A DNA stretch of 64,000 bases from Sungkyunkwania multivorans (GCF_042675645.1 NZ_JBHTJH010000010.1:124001-188000); one strand, 5' to 3'. Shown: positions 17,381-27,103, numbered from the stretch's first letter. Numbers and translations are program-made. The notes: generated by a model from the sequence alone, not told the origin.

Positions 17381-19009
17381 ATGGGAAAAGGGTTTTTTCA
17401 AGTCCCAATTGCGGTAAACGAAGTTGTAAAGTCGTATGCCCCGGGGTCCACTGAAAGAGAAGAAGTTCTAAAACAATACGAGCACTACTTTAATGGCAAC
17501 GAGGACGTGCCAATGTACATCAATGGGGAAGAGATTCGTACAGGAAATACCCGTAGCATGTCACCACCGCATGATCACCAACACAAAGTTGGACACTACC
17601 ATATTGGCGATAAAAGTCATGCCGAAAAAGCGATCTCGACTGCCTTAGATGCCAGAAAAAAATGGGCCGAATTGACATGGGAACAGCGCGCAGCTATATT
17701 TTTGAGAGCGGCAGAATTGCTTGCAGGCCCATACCGTGCAAAGATCAATGCTGCCACCATGATCGCTCAATCAAAGACCATCCACCAAGCCGAAATTGAT
17801 GCAGCTTGTGAATTGATCGATTTTTTACGTTTCAATGTGGAATATATGTCACAGATCTACAACGAGCAACCCGATTCTGCCGAAGGGATATGGAATCGTG
17901 TGGAGTATCGTCCGTTGGAGGGATTCGTCTATGCCATCACCCCATTTAACTTCACAGCCATCGCCGGAAATTTACCAGCGAGTGCAGCCATGATGGGAAA
18001 TGTAGTTGTTTGGAAGCCAAGTGACAGTCAAGTTTTTTCAGCTAAAGTCATCATGGATGTATTTAAAGAAGCTGGGCTACCAGACGGTGTTATCAATATG
18101 ATCTATGGCGACCCGGTGATGATCACCGATACTGTACTTGCAAGTCCAGATTTTGCTGGGATTCACTTCACAGGCTCTACCGACGTCTTTAAGGGAATTT
18201 GGAAGAAGATCGGTGAAAATATCCATCGTTATAAAACCTATCCTCGTATCGTTGGTGAAACTGGAGGTAAAGATTTTATCATTGCCCATCCAAGCGCCAA
18301 TACAAAACAAGTGGCCACCGCCATAACAAGAGGAGCCTTTGAATTTCAAGGCCAGAAATGTAGTGCTGCATCTCGGGTATACTTACCAAAATCATTGGCC
18401 AACGATATTTTGAGTTTTGTGAAAGAAGATATCAAATCCTTCAACAAGCCTGGATCCCCTGCCGATATGAGCAACTTTATCACTGCGGTGATTCACGAAG
18501 GATCTTTTGATAAACTAGCCAGTTACATCGACAAGGCCAAGGCGGACAAGGACGCAGAGATCTTTGCAGGAGGAGGGTACGATAAATCTAAGGGCTACTT
18601 TATCGAACCGACCGTGATCTTGACGACCAATCCTCAATATGAGACCATGGAAACCGAGCTATTTGGTCCTGTGGTCACTGTATATATATATGAAGATGCC
18701 AAATGGTCCGAAACCTTGAAATTGGTCGATGAAACCTCGGAATATGCCTTGACGGGTGCTGTTATTTCCACCGACCGATATGCCATTGACGAAGCTACAA
18801 AGGCTTTAGAAAATGCCGCCGGCAACTTTTACATCAATGATAAGCCTACAGGAGCCGTGGTGGGTCAACAACCATTTGGAGGCGCCAGAGCTTCAGGAAC
18901 CAACGACAAGGCTGGTTCTGCACAAAATCTGTTACGTTGGGTGTCCCCGCGATTGATAAAAGAAACCTTTGTATCTCCATCTGACTATAGATATCCTTTT
19001 TTGGGTTAG
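17381..19009 (+). CDS. pruA: L-glutamate gamma-semialdehyde dehydrogenase
   Basis: Oxidises glutamate-5-semialdehyde (Delta1-pyrroline-5-carboxylate) to glutamate with NAD+, the second step of proline catabolism. The 542-residue product has the aldehyde dehydrogenase fold: TPFNFTAIAGNLPASAAMMGN, nucleotide-binding FTGSTDVFKGIWKKIG, general-base VGETGGKDF, catalytic Cys327 in FQGQKCSAASRVYLP, and a C-terminal PFGGARASGTNDKAG typical of the PruA subgroup. It is a stand-alone enzyme; no PutA proline dehydrogenase domain is fused and none is adjacent here. Monocistronic by its -7 box and its own terminator. Confidence 0.95.
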   Translation: MGKGFFQVPIAVNEVVKSYAPGSTEREEVLKQYEHYFNGNEDVPMYINGEEIRTGNTRSMSPPHDHQHKVGHYHIGDKSHAEKAISTALDARKKWAELTWEQRAAIFLRAAELLAGPYRAKINAATMIAQSKTIHQAEIDAACELIDFLRFNVEYMSQIYNEQPDSAEGIWNRVEYRPLEGFVYAITPFNFTAIAGNLPASAAMMGNVVVWKPSDSQVFSAKVIMDVFKEAGLPDGVINMIYGDPVMITDTVLASPDFAGIHFTGSTDVFKGIWKKIGENIHRYKTYPRIVGETGGKDFIIAHPSANTKQVATAITRGAFEFQGQKCSAASRVYLPKSLANDILSFVKEDIKSFNKPGSPADMSNFITAVIHEGSFDKLASYIDKAKADKDAEIFAGGGYDKSKGYFIEPTVILTTNPQYETMETELFGPVVTVYIYEDAKWSETLKLVDETSEYALTGAVISTDRYAIDEATKALENAAGNFYINDKPTGAVVGQQPFGGARASGTNDKAGSAQNLLRWVSPRLIKETFVSPSDYRYPFLG

Positions 19010-19029
19010 CGCCCTTATAAATTTTATAA

Positions 19030-19060
19030 AAAGGCTACCGAATCGGCAGCCTTTTTTTTT
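19030..19060 (+). terminator. Terminator of pruA
   Basis: Stem AAAGGCT-CCG / CGG-AGCCTTT (19030-19040 with 19044-19054, one A/C mismatch) with an AAT loop, followed by a long T run, 20 bases after the pruA stop. Confidence 0.85.
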
Positions 19061-19123
19061 GCATTTTGTCTCCAAAAATTGCCATTGACCGATAAGCTAT
19101 GCATAGAAACAACCTTAAAACTG

Positions 19124-19131
19124 TATATTTG
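19124..19131 (+). promoter_or_regulatory. -7 element of the secreted hydrolase gene
   Basis: TATATTTG is a perfect -7 match, 28 bases before the ATG at 19160. No -33 TTTG at the usual distance. Confidence 0.5.
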
Positions 19132-19159
19132 AGTATAAACCAACCTATATCAATCCATC

Positions 19160-21598
19160 ATGAAACAACATTACCTCCTATTTTTCCTGATCGGAATTTT
19201 TTCTGTCACTACCACTGCACAAGTCAGTTATGATCAATTAGATAAGTCTGACCTAGAAACGACTATTTTATTGAAGAATGTGGCTCCATTTTCTGTACTG
19301 AAGGCGGACCATGATCACTATGGAATGTTCAGCTTTCAACAATCTTATAAAGAACTTTCGATCGCCGATTCGCAAAATAGATTTGAACAATTGGAAGCTA
19401 TAGTGTCAGCGTCAAGGTTAAACACCAACAACGAAACAGTGATGATCGCCGGGCTTCATTCGGCCTTCGAAACTATAAGCAATGAAGCTTTCTCAGAGAA
19501 TCGTGTCATTATTGATGAAGCTGGAAATGCGATAAGAACGAGCGAAGAACCGATTTTTGAGAAACACCAAAAAACGATCATCGTTCCTTTAACGGTGAAC
19601 AAACGAGGGCTACAAACTAGTTTTTATTTTAAAAGCTCCTTTTTCGTCAATACAACAGATAAGCAACTTTCAAGTATCTCAGCCGATTTCGATAATGGTC
19701 AAGGTTTTATAGATATTCGTTTTGATACTCCTATCGATGTGCATTATGTATCGAAGGGAAAAAAGGAATTGACCTTCAAATTGCTTTTTGAGAACGGAGA
19801 GGAATTTAGTAGTTCTGCAACGCTCAACATCAGTCATTCTAGGCATGATACGATGCAACTTTTTGGCAGAGCGCCACAGGATATCATATCCACAGGGGTA
19901 GCCGATCTTTCCGCTTATTCTGGAGCGGTCAATTTCGCCGGCTTGGGAGAATATGAGATCTTTCTAGGAGCAGATGGTGTTTTGGACAAACCCGTGTTGG
20001 TCATCGATGGCTATGATCCTGGTGATACGAGAACCGTTGCCGACGTCTATGACCTATTTAGTTATACCGATAGTGGCGGAGCCACCCAAAATCTCGCCGA
20101 TATAGCTAGGAACAATGGGGGCTTTGATCTGGTGATCCTTAATCTCCCTCAGTATTTGAGACTTGCCGATAATTCTTTGCTGAATATCGATAATGTCACT
20201 GACACCAACGGTGATATGATCATAGACGAGAATGATTATCCTGCGGGCAGCGTGCTGGTAGATGGAGGCGCAGACTTTATGGAGCGCAATGCGATGATCT
20301 TTATCGAACTATTAAATACGATCAACGCACAGAAAGTAGGAACCGAAGAAAACGTGATCATCGGTCCTAGTATGGGCGGACTTATCTCTCGCTATGCGTT
20401 GAACTATATGGAGAATATGACCATGGACCATGACTCCCGTTTGTGGTTGTCGTTCGACGCCCCGCATTTAGGTTCTAATTTACCTATCGGTTTTCAACAC
20501 CTGTTCAATTACCTGGCTTTCGGTTTGGACCTAGGTGGACTTGGGGGTGATCAGAGTATTGTTATCTTGCAGCCGCTGATCGATAGTCTTATAAAATCAC
20601 CCGCCTCCAGACAATTGTTGGTCGATCATTTGGAAGCTCATTTACTGGCTGGGAGTGATGTAGATTTCGACCCTGCCAAGTTACTGCCCGAACCGCATCC
20701 GTATTTCATCACCTTTTTCAATGCTGTCAATGCGCTCACTACTTCTGGTTTTCCAGAGAATACAAGGAATATATCAATGATCAATGGTAGTGGTCTAAGT
20801 GCTGCGTTTCAAGACAAGATGGGCGTTGACATAGTTCCGGGTAGAGAGGTGTTAAATACAACGATCGAGGATGTTGGTCCTTCTACCGACGCCACTCTTA
20901 TCGCAAGATTTACTCCTAGCGCTAGCCAGACGCTAGAGGTCAGCGACTTGTTTATAGATGCGCCTTTCTTGTGCTTCTGTGACCTAAGAGCTGATGCCGA
21001 TTCAGAATCACCGGCCGCTACCGATGGTGTGGATGCCGCTCCTGGAGGGTTGTTCAATATGACCGCGCTTGCCGACAGTTTTGGAGGTACCGACCCATTG
21101 ATCACCGCATTTTTCGATGCACTTCAAACAGACTTCTTTTCTTTTATACCAACCACAAGCGGAATGGCACTTACCAATCAACCAGATTGGTATGCAACAC
21201 CCAACCCAAATAATGGAGATACGGCAAACGAGACCATATTTGATGCCTGGTATATGCCTCCTACAAACGAGGAACATGTATTGGTCACTGAAGATCATGC
21301 GAATTTTGCCCTATCGGAAATCGCACCTTCCTTATTAAGTAATGAAACCTTTATTTTGGACGATCTCTTAATTGTTGAAAATAACCCTATCAAAGAGCAA
21401 TTGGTGATTTTATCCGGCAAGACCTTCGAACAATTGTCTGTTAATATCTATGACGTTATGGGAAAAGAGATTCAAAAAAACACCATAGATGATCCAGCAG
21501 TTAGAAATATCATACCATTAAATACCGCATCTGGAATTTATTTACTGAAATTGACCACCGAAGCAGGTAGTACGATGAAGAAAATTGTGGTGAAATAA
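19160..21598 (+). CDS. Secreted alpha/beta-hydrolase-like protein with T9SS sorting domain
   Basis: 812-residue exported protein. Signal peptide (LLFFLIGIFSVTTTAQ) at the N-terminus. A beta-rich region follows (about 150-235; SSISADFDNGQGFIDI resembles a PKD-type fold), then a hydrolase-like core: KPVLVIDGYDPGDTR, DGGADFMERNAM, and the nucleophile elbow GPSMGG with Ser404, followed by DAPHLGSNLPIGFQ. The GxSxG-type motif and the order fit a lipase/esterase-like enzyme, but the substrate is not clear. The last ~75 residues (NIYDVMGKEI, ASGIYLLKLTTEAG, MKKIVVK) form a type A T9SS sorting domain. A larger paralogue is encoded at 39530-42784. Own promoter and terminator. Confidence 0.85.
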   Translation: MKQHYLLFFLIGIFSVTTTAQVSYDQLDKSDLETTILLKNVAPFSVLKADHDHYGMFSFQQSYKELSIADSQNRFEQLEAIVSASRLNTNNETVMIAGLHSAFETISNEAFSENRVIIDEAGNAIRTSEEPIFEKHQKTIIVPLTVNKRGLQTSFYFKSSFFVNTTDKQLSSISADFDNGQGFIDIRFDTPIDVHYVSKGKKELTFKLLFENGEEFSSSATLNISHSRHDTMQLFGRAPQDIISTGVADLSAYSGAVNFAGLGEYEIFLGADGVLDKPVLVIDGYDPGDTRTVADVYDLFSYTDSGGATQNLADIARNNGGFDLVILNLPQYLRLADNSLLNIDNVTDTNGDMIIDENDYPAGSVLVDGGADFMERNAMIFIELLNTINAQKVGTEENVIIGPSMGGLISRYALNYMENMTMDHDSRLWLSFDAPHLGSNLPIGFQHLFNYLAFGLDLGGLGGDQSIVILQPLIDSLIKSPASRQLLVDHLEAHLLAGSDVDFDPAKLLPEPHPYFITFFNAVNALTTSGFPENTRNISMINGSGLSAAFQDKMGVDIVPGREVLNTTIEDVGPSTDATLIARFTPSASQTLEVSDLFIDAPFLCFCDLRADADSESPAATDGVDAAPGGLFNMTALADSFGGTDPLITAFFDALQTDFFSFIPTTSGMALTNQPDWYATPNPNNGDTANETIFDAWYMPPTNEEHVLVTEDHANFALSEIAPSLLSNETFILDDLLIVENNPIKEQLVILSGKTFEQLSVNIYDVMGKEIQKNTIDDPAVRNIIPLNTASGIYLLKLTTEAGSTMKKIVVK

Positions 21599-21645
21599 TT
21601 CGATCACATCCCTCTCCCAAACATCTACAAGAATATATATGGAGG

Positions 21646-21675
21646 CCGCTATCAAGGTGTATGATAGCGGTTTTT
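21646..21675 (+). terminator. Terminator after the secreted hydrolase
   Basis: Nine-base stem CCGCTATCA/TGATAGCGG (21646-21654 with 21662-21670), 7-base loop, followed by TTTTT. About 48 bases after the stop. Confidence 0.85.
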
Positions 21676-21774
21676 AAATATGTGAATAATTCCAATGTTA
21701 AATTAATGTTACGTGATAATTGCTTTATTGTTAATTAATTGTTACATTAGCGTTATTAAAGACCCCCTCAAATT

Positions 21775-21990
21775 ATGAGAACACTACAGAAAAAAGACAT
21801 TGCAGACCTCGAATTCCCTTACTTGAGAACGAAAAAAGAACGGGTGAAAGCAAAGATGAGAGCTATTGAAGAGTCCATTGGTCAGAAGAAATCTACAGCC
21901 AGGACACACCTATTTCAAAAATTTAGTCATTCGGTAAGACTATATTGTCTTAAATGCAAGAACACCCATCAAAGTTTGTTACGACTCTGA
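21775..21990 (+). CDS. Possible small basic protein, unknown
   Basis: 71-codon frame in an otherwise empty gap between a terminator and rsmG. The product is strongly basic, probably helical in its first half (RTKKERVKAKMRAIEESIG) and ends with a CLKC pair. I do not recognise it. Upstream a TTG (21720-21722) and TACATTAG (21743-21750) are spaced 20 bases, a near match to a Bacteroidota promoter with one -7 mismatch. It ends 5 bases before the convergent rsmG stop. Coding is plausible but unproven. Confidence 0.4.
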   Translation: MRTLQKKDIADLEFPYLRTKKERVKAKMRAIEESIGQKKSTARTHLFQKFSHSVRLYCLKCKNTHQSLLRL

Positions 21991-21995
21991 TAGGT

Positions 21996-22637
21996 TCAAG
22001 TATTTTTACCAGCCCTTTTTTTAATTGGAAGATGAACCACTTTTTTGGTTTCAAAAAAGGCCTCTTCGAAGTGATGCGACAACGGATAGAGAGTTGCCTT
22101 TTCATAGGTGCTAAGTTCCTCTGAGAGGTCTCCTCCTTTGAGATAGAGAACACCGTTCGCCAAGGAGTGTTTTTGATCATTATGTACTTTTCCCTTTATC
22201 CATTTTACAAAATCGGGCATCTTGGTCACGGCCCTGCTTATCACAAAGTCGAACGCACCTTGCACATTCTCGGCCCTAAGTTGATGCGCTTCCACATTAT
22301 CCAAGCCAATGGCTTCGGAGATCGCTTTGACCACCTTGATCTTTTTCCCGATAGAATCGACGAGATAAAATGTTGTCTCCGGAAAAAGAATCGCCAAGGG
22401 AATTCCTGGGAATCCGCCTCCTGTTCCGACGTCCAAAATAGCTGCACCTGGTTTAAAGGTGAGCACCTTGGCTATCCCCAATGAGTGTAACACATGCCTG
22501 AGATATAATTCATCTAGATCCTTCCTTGAAATTACGTTGATCTTTGCATTCCAATCCTCATAAAGCGCTTGTAACATCCCAAATTGTTGTCGCTGTTTTT
22601 CGGTTATTTCCGGGAAGTATTTTTCGATGATCTCCAT
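21996..22637 (-). CDS. rsmG: 16S rRNA (guanine-527-N7)-methyltransferase
   Basis: Methylates N7 of G527 in 16S rRNA using S-adenosylmethionine. The 213-residue product shows FPEITEKQRQQFGMLQALYEDWNAKINVISRKD, then the binding motif AAILDVGTGGGFPGIPLAI, FYLVDSIGKKIKVV and the late FDFVISRAVT, all typical of RsmG/GidB. I use the ATG at 22637, as it gives the usual N-terminus and lies just after a -7 promoter element; the in-frame start at 22709 lies upstream of that promoter. Confidence 0.93.
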   Translation of the reverse strand: MEIIEKYFPEITEKQRQQFGMLQALYEDWNAKINVISRKDLDELYLRHVLHSLGIAKVLTFKPGAAILDVGTGGGFPGIPLAILFPETTFYLVDSIGKKIKVVKAISEAIGLDNVEAHQLRAENVQGAFDFVISRAVTKMPDFVKWIKGKVHNDQKHSLANGVLYLKGGDLSEELSTYEKATLYPLSHHFEEAFFETKKVVHLPIKKRAGKNT

Positions 22638-22655
22638 CTCTTGCCAAATTTTTAA

Positions 22656-22663
22656 CAAAAATA
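22656..22663 (-). promoter_or_regulatory. -7 element of rsmG
   Basis: Minus strand TATTTTTG, 18 bases before the ATG at 22637; this placement decides between the two possible rsmG starts. A second match (TAATTTTG, 22751-22758) lies further upstream. Confidence 0.5.
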
Positions 22664-22711
22664 GGCTTTTGATTAAGATTTTTTTCATCTCCTTGATGGG
22701 TAGCCACAACT

Positions 22712-22729
22712 TATTTTTGGTTATTTTTG
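22712..22729 (+). promoter_or_regulatory. Tandem -7 elements of the desaturase gene
   Basis: Two copies of TATTTTTG, 10 bases apart (22712-22719 and 22722-22729), 63 bases before the desaturase ATG. Only one is likely to be used at a time. Confidence 0.5.
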
Positions 22730-22792
22730 AAAAAAAGCACGGTAGGTGTACAAAATTAACGCAACCTGTCGTTCATTAATGAAAAGGAAACT

Positions 22793-23887
22793 ATGAATAC
22801 CCCACAATTAAGGTTCTCCCGAACCGACTCAAAGCGCTTTTTTAAAACATTGAACAAGCGGGTCAATGAATATTTTAACGAAAATAAGATCAAGAGAACT
22901 GGAAATTGGAAACTCCATTTAAAGACCATTGTCATGTTCTCCATTTTTCTCACGCCGTATTTCCTAATTTTAACACTGGACATGAACCATTGGGTACAGT
23001 TACTATTAACTGTGGTCATCGGAGTGGGCATGGCAGGTGTGGGGATGAATGTAATGCATGATGGTAATCATGGCTCTTACTCCTCCAAGAAATGGGTGAA
23101 TACGCTTATGGGCAGCAGCATCTATATTCTTGCTGGCAATGTTTACAATTGGAAAGTACAGCACAATGTGTTGCATCATACCTATACGAATATACACGGC
23201 CATGATGAAGATCTAGAAGCGGGGCGGATCATGAGGTTCTCAAAACATGCCAAATGGCATCGTTTCCATCGTTTTCAGCATTACTATTCGGTATTCCTGT
23301 ATGGGCTACTAACCATCAATTGGGCGATCACCACCGATTTTATACAGATGAAGCGTTATATGAAGCAAAAGCTTTCATATGGGAAATTCCCAAATCCTGC
23401 TGGCCAGTGGAGTCTTTTGATAATCACCAAGCTTATTTACGCAAGCATTTGGATATTGCTACCCATCCTTATATCAGACATTGCTTGGTGGAAAGTGCTT
23501 ATCGGTTTCTTCGTAATGCATTATACCGCAGGGCTTATCCTTAGCATTGTCTTCCAATTGGCACACGTTGTAGAGGATACCGAGATGCCTTTGCCTGAAA
23601 AAGATGGCAGTATGAAAAATACTTGGGCCATTCATCAGCTTTTCACAACAGTGAATTTCTCGACAAAGAACCGAATTGTAAATTGGTTCACTGGCGGTCT
23701 CAATTTTCAGATAGAGCATCATATGTTTCCAAATATCAGCCATATTCATTATCCGAAGATCGCTCAAATAGTTAAGGAGACAGCAAAGGAATTTCAACTA
23801 CCTTATAACGAATACAAAAGCACAAGAATGGCAATTGCCTCGCATTTTAGATATCTCAAGTCAATGGGAGCCAAACCAGCTTTCTAA
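22793..23887 (+). CDS. Membrane fatty acid desaturase (acyl-lipid/acyl-CoA type)
   Basis: 364-residue integral membrane di-iron desaturase. The three histidine boxes are complete: HDGNHG (H89, H93), QHNVLHHTY (H124, H128, H129) and QIEHHMF (Q306, H309, H310). The Q in the third box is typical of front-end or linoleoyl-type desaturases; no cytochrome b5 domain is fused. Hydrophobic segments flank the boxes (about 45-88, 165-180, 205-250). It would introduce a double bond in membrane lipids, with electrons from a separate ferredoxin or cytochrome. The regiospecificity cannot be read from sequence. It is followed after 35 bases by an aminotransferase gene. Confidence 0.93.
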   Translation: MNTPQLRFSRTDSKRFFKTLNKRVNEYFNENKIKRTGNWKLHLKTIVMFSIFLTPYFLILTLDMNHWVQLLLTVVIGVGMAGVGMNVMHDGNHGSYSSKKWVNTLMGSSIYILAGNVYNWKVQHNVLHHTYTNIHGHDEDLEAGRIMRFSKHAKWHRFHRFQHYYSVFLYGLLTINWAITTDFIQMKRYMKQKLSYGKFPNPAGQWSLLIITKLIYASIWILLPILISDIAWWKVLIGFFVMHYTAGLILSIVFQLAHVVEDTEMPLPEKDGSMKNTWAIHQLFTTVNFSTKNRIVNWFTGGLNFQIEHHMFPNISHIHYPKIAQIVKETAKEFQLPYNEYKSTRMAIASHFRYLKSMGAKPAF

Positions 23888-23922
23888 TTAACCAAACAAC
23901 AATCAAGCAACTAAATTAACAA

Positions 23923-25107
23923 ATGAACCCACTATCGGACCGTATCAACAGTTTGCCGGTTTCGCAAACGTTGGCAATGGCCGCAAAAGCCAGAGAATTA
24001 AGAGGAGAGGGAAAAGACATCATTGGATTAAGCCTAGGCGAGCCCGACTTTAACACGCCCGATTTTGTCAAGGAGGCCGCAATACAGGCCATCAATGACA
24101 ATTATAATTCGTACACACCAGTTGATGGTTATGCAGACCTGAAAGAGGCTATCTGCAGGAAATTCAAAAGAGATAACGGATTAACATACCGGCCCGATCA
24201 GGTAGTTGTGTCTACGGGGGCCAAACAATCCATTGCAAATGTCGCGCAGGTATTGCTGAATCCAGGAGATGAAGTATTGCTTCCAGCACCTTACTGGGTA
24301 AGCTATTCGGCCATCGCTATATTATGTGAAGCGACTTACAAAGAAATTCCTTCAGATATCAAGAGTGATTTTAAGATCACTCCTCAACAACTCGAAGCGG
24401 CCATCACCCCAAAGACCAAGATGATCTTCTTTAATTCGCCCAACAATCCTAGCGGCACCATTTATTCTGAAGAAGAGTATCGGGCATTGGCAAAAGTGCT
24501 TGAAAAATATCCGGACATCTTTATCCTTTCGGATGAAATATATGAACATATCAATTACGGCAAAACACCTTTTAGTTTTGCTGCCATCGAAGAAATGTAT
24601 GACCGGACCATCACGGTGAATGGAGTGGCCAAGGCATTTGCAATGACAGGATGGCGAATTGGCTATATCGGTGCTCCCGCTTGGATCGCGAAGGCTTGTA
24701 CCAAAATGCAAGGACAGATCACCAGCGGCGCCAATTGTATCGCGCAGCGTGCAACGATCGCAGCTCTTGACGCTCCGGTAAGCAAGATCAAATATATGGT
24801 GGACGAATTCAAGGAACGTAGGGATATGGTACTGAATTTACTGAGCGAAATAGAGGGCCTCACTTTGAATGTACCAGATGGCGCCTTTTATATCTTTCCA
24901 GATGTCTCCAGTTATTTCGGAAGGACCCTTGGAAACACTACCATTGAGAATGCTTCAGACTTTGCGATGTATCTATTGGAAGAGGCCCATGTTGCAACGG
25001 TTACAGGCGATGCATTTGGCCAACCCAATTGTATTCGTATATCGTATGCTGCTTCGGTAGCGGAGCTGCAAGAGGCAATCGAACGAATAAAGAGCGCCTT
25101 ACAATAA
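23923..25107 (+). CDS. PLP-dependent class I aminotransferase (aspartate aminotransferase-like)
   Basis: 394-residue fold-type I aminotransferase. Seen are GEPDFNTPDFVKEAAI, YTPVDGYADLKEAI, STGAKQSIANVAQ, NSPNNPSGTIYSEEE, LSDEIYEHINYG and the PLP-binding segment NGVAKAFAMTGWRIGYI with Lys237. The sequence fits the aspartate aminotransferase Igamma-type group rather than a more specialised enzyme, but substrate cannot be assigned with certainty. It may be transcribed with the desaturase gene, 35 bases upstream. Confidence 0.9.
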   Translation: MNPLSDRINSLPVSQTLAMAAKARELRGEGKDIIGLSLGEPDFNTPDFVKEAAIQAINDNYNSYTPVDGYADLKEAICRKFKRDNGLTYRPDQVVVSTGAKQSIANVAQVLLNPGDEVLLPAPYWVSYSAIAILCEATYKEIPSDIKSDFKITPQQLEAAITPKTKMIFFNSPNNPSGTIYSEEEYRALAKVLEKYPDIFILSDEIYEHINYGKTPFSFAAIEEMYDRTITVNGVAKAFAMTGWRIGYIGAPAWIAKACTKMQGQITSGANCIAQRATIAALDAPVSKIKYMVDEFKERRDMVLNLLSEIEGLTLNVPDGAFYIFPDVSSYFGRTLGNTTIENASDFAMYLLEEAHVATVTGDAFGQPNCIRISYAASVAELQEAIERIKSALQ

Positions 25108-25131
25108 AATACTGATTCATACTTTATAACG

Positions 25132-25166
25132 AAAGAGCATTATTTGGATCCAAATGATGCTCTTTT
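25132..25166 (+). terminator. Long hairpin after the aminotransferase
   Basis: AAAGAGCAT (25132-25140) pairs with ATGCTCTTT (25157-25165), and the interior holds a further perfect palindrome ATTTGGATCCAAAT, giving a stem of about 16 bases. A short T run follows on the plus strand. It probably ends the aminotransferase transcript and may also serve the opposing small gene. Confidence 0.7.
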
Positions 25167-25186
25167 AGTTTGACCGTGATATCGGA

Positions 25187-25480
25187 CTAGATCATGTTGA
25201 GATAGACCAGCGAACATACTACCAAGATACCGCTGACGATGATGATGACATTAGGCAAACGCTGCGTATATTTTCTAAAGAACTCTTTTACTCCAAAGAA
25301 CACGAAGGTATTTAACGAAAAGAAGACAAAGACGCACACCGGTATCGATAATCCGAATAACTGCGAACCCGCCTTTTTATCGAAACTAAGTCCTAGCCAA
25401 ACTACGATGATGGTGGTCAATAAAAAAACAAACAACAGCCATAGAATTTCTGCTGCTCTAGAATATTTGAACATGGCCAT
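25187..25480 (-). CDS. Small three-helix membrane protein, unknown
   Basis: 97-residue protein (ATG at 25480; 25474 is possible) with three hydrophobic segments: ILWLLFVFLLTTIIVVWLGL, LFGLSIPVCVFVFFSLNTFVFF and NVIIIVSGILVVCSLVYL, linked by short polar stretches including FFRKYTQRLP. No family recognised. It sits between a strong hairpin and trkH, read in the same direction as trkH but 112 bases beyond its stop. Confidence 0.6.
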   Translation of the reverse strand: MAMFKYSRAAEILWLLFVFLLTTIIVVWLGLSFDKKAGSQLFGLSIPVCVFVFFSLNTFVFFGVKEFFRKYTQRLPNVIIIVSGILVVCSLVYLNMI

Positions 25481-25591
25481 ACAAATAGATAATTTATATG
25501 GCTTAAAAGTCCTATAAAAAAGCAAGCCAGTCAATCGCTTAAATAGGTATTTTTTGTCTCACTTCAAATAGTGAAAATTGCAAGTTATTTC

Positions 25592-27088
25592 TTACATTTT
25601 TTTCCAGAAGAAAGGGGTGAGCAAAATAAGTACAGTGAATAATTCTAACCTCCCTAACAACATTAGGAATGTACACCACCATTTTGCTTTGGTAGGCAAT
25701 ATGCTATAATTATCTACTGGCCCAAGATCCCCCAACGCAGGACCGACATTCCCAAGTGAAGACGCGGCGGTTCCTACTGCAGACTCAAAGTCCAACCCTA
25801 AAGCACCAAGGACTAAGGCTCCGATAATGAAGGCAAGCATGTACAGGATAAAGAATCCCAAAATGTTATAAACGATATGCTCTGTGACCGTTTTATTATT
25901 ATACCTAACAGGAATTATTGCGCTTGGATGAAGCGTTCTCTTAAATTCTAACAGCCCGTTCTTTATCATCATCAGGTGCCTTACCACTTTTACTCCGCCA
26001 GCGGTACTGCCAGCCGATCCGCCCATAAACATCAGTCCAAAGAACATCACAGTGAGAAAAGGAGTCCACATGGTAAAGTCTGCAGTGACAAAACCCGTGG
26101 TCGTGACTACCGCTATCACTTGAAAAAGCGCATGTCTGAAAGAACTCTCTGCTTCACCCAGTACCATAGGATGGTTCACACTAGATTTTGATATATCTGC
26201 CTGAAAGAAAATGATGAGCGTGGCAACGACCGTAAAAGTAAGGATCCCTAGAGCATAGAATTTGAACTCTTCATCTTGAAGTATCTTTTGGAACCTTCCC
26301 TTGAAAGCAAAATAGCTCAGTACAAAGTTACTTCCAGCCAGAAACATGAATACAATGATAATATATTGTATCAACGGCTGACCGTTCCAGTGTGCAATAC
26401 TGGCATTCTTAGTAGAAAAACCGCCTGTAGATAAGGTGCAGAGCGCATGGTTTATGGCATCGAAGAAACTCATCCCAGCTAGCTTTAGCAAGACCGTCTC
26501 GGCCATGGTATAGCCAAAATATATCAACCAAAGTCTTTTAGCAGTATCTGTGATCCTCGGGTGTAATTTATCGGCACTTGGTCCTGGTGCCTCGGCAGCA
26601 AAAAGTTGCATTCCTCCGATACCCAATAATGGAAGAATTGCGATGGCAAGCACAATGATTCCCATCCCACCTATCCAATGGGTCATACTTCGCCAAAATA
26701 ATATTCCTTTTGGTAAGCTTTCGATATCTGTCAATATGGTTGCCCCTGTCGTAGTGTACCCGGACATCGTTTCGAAAAAGGCATCTGTAAAGGTGCCCAT
26801 TGCCCCAGAAAAAATATATGGTAGTGTTCCCGAAAGGGACATAAACAACCAACCGAAGGTGACGATGACGTATCCTTCTCGTTTTTTGATTTCCTTTTGA
26901 TGGTCCTTGGTGGTAAACATCAACAGCCCTCCCACTAAAAGCGTAACGAAGCCCGCCAGCGAGATCTCAACGGTGACATTATCTTCATATAGTCCGCTAA
27001 CGAGTGCCGCCAACAACATAAAACCGCCATTGCATAACAAAAGCAGCCCCATGAAGTGAAAAATAATTTTGTGATTTAACTTTTTCAT
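25592..27088 (-). CDS. trkH: Trk system potassium uptake protein TrkH
   Basis: Membrane channel of the Trk K+ uptake system, 498 residues with about ten helices. The four pore-loop selectivity segments show as TTGATILTDIES, STGGFSTKNAS, TTGFVTADF and the final SLGNVGPALG, each with the TxG or NxG filter glycine. The start ATG is at 27088 and the gene follows trkA by 15 bases, so the two form an operon in which TrkA gates TrkH through nucleotides. Confidence 0.95.
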   Translation of the reverse strand: MKKLNHKIIFHFMGLLLLCNGGFMLLAALVSGLYEDNVTVEISLAGFVTLLVGGLLMFTTKDHQKEIKKREGYVIVTFGWLFMSLSGTLPYIFSGAMGTFTDAFFETMSGYTTTGATILTDIESLPKGILFWRSMTHWIGGMGIIVLAIAILPLLGIGGMQLFAAEAPGPSADKLHPRITDTAKRLWLIYFGYTMAETVLLKLAGMSFFDAINHALCTLSTGGFSTKNASIAHWNGQPLIQYIIIVFMFLAGSNFVLSYFAFKGRFQKILQDEEFKFYALGILTFTVVATLIIFFQADISKSSVNHPMVLGEAESSFRHALFQVIAVVTTTGFVTADFTMWTPFLTVMFFGLMFMGGSAGSTAGGVKVVRHLMMIKNGLLEFKRTLHPSAIIPVRYNNKTVTEHIVYNILGFFILYMLAFIIGALVLGALGLDFESAVGTAASSLGNVGPALGDLGPVDNYSILPTKAKWWCTFLMLLGRLELFTVLILLTPFFWKKM

Positions 27089-27103
27089 GGCAATAGCAAC
27101 TGC

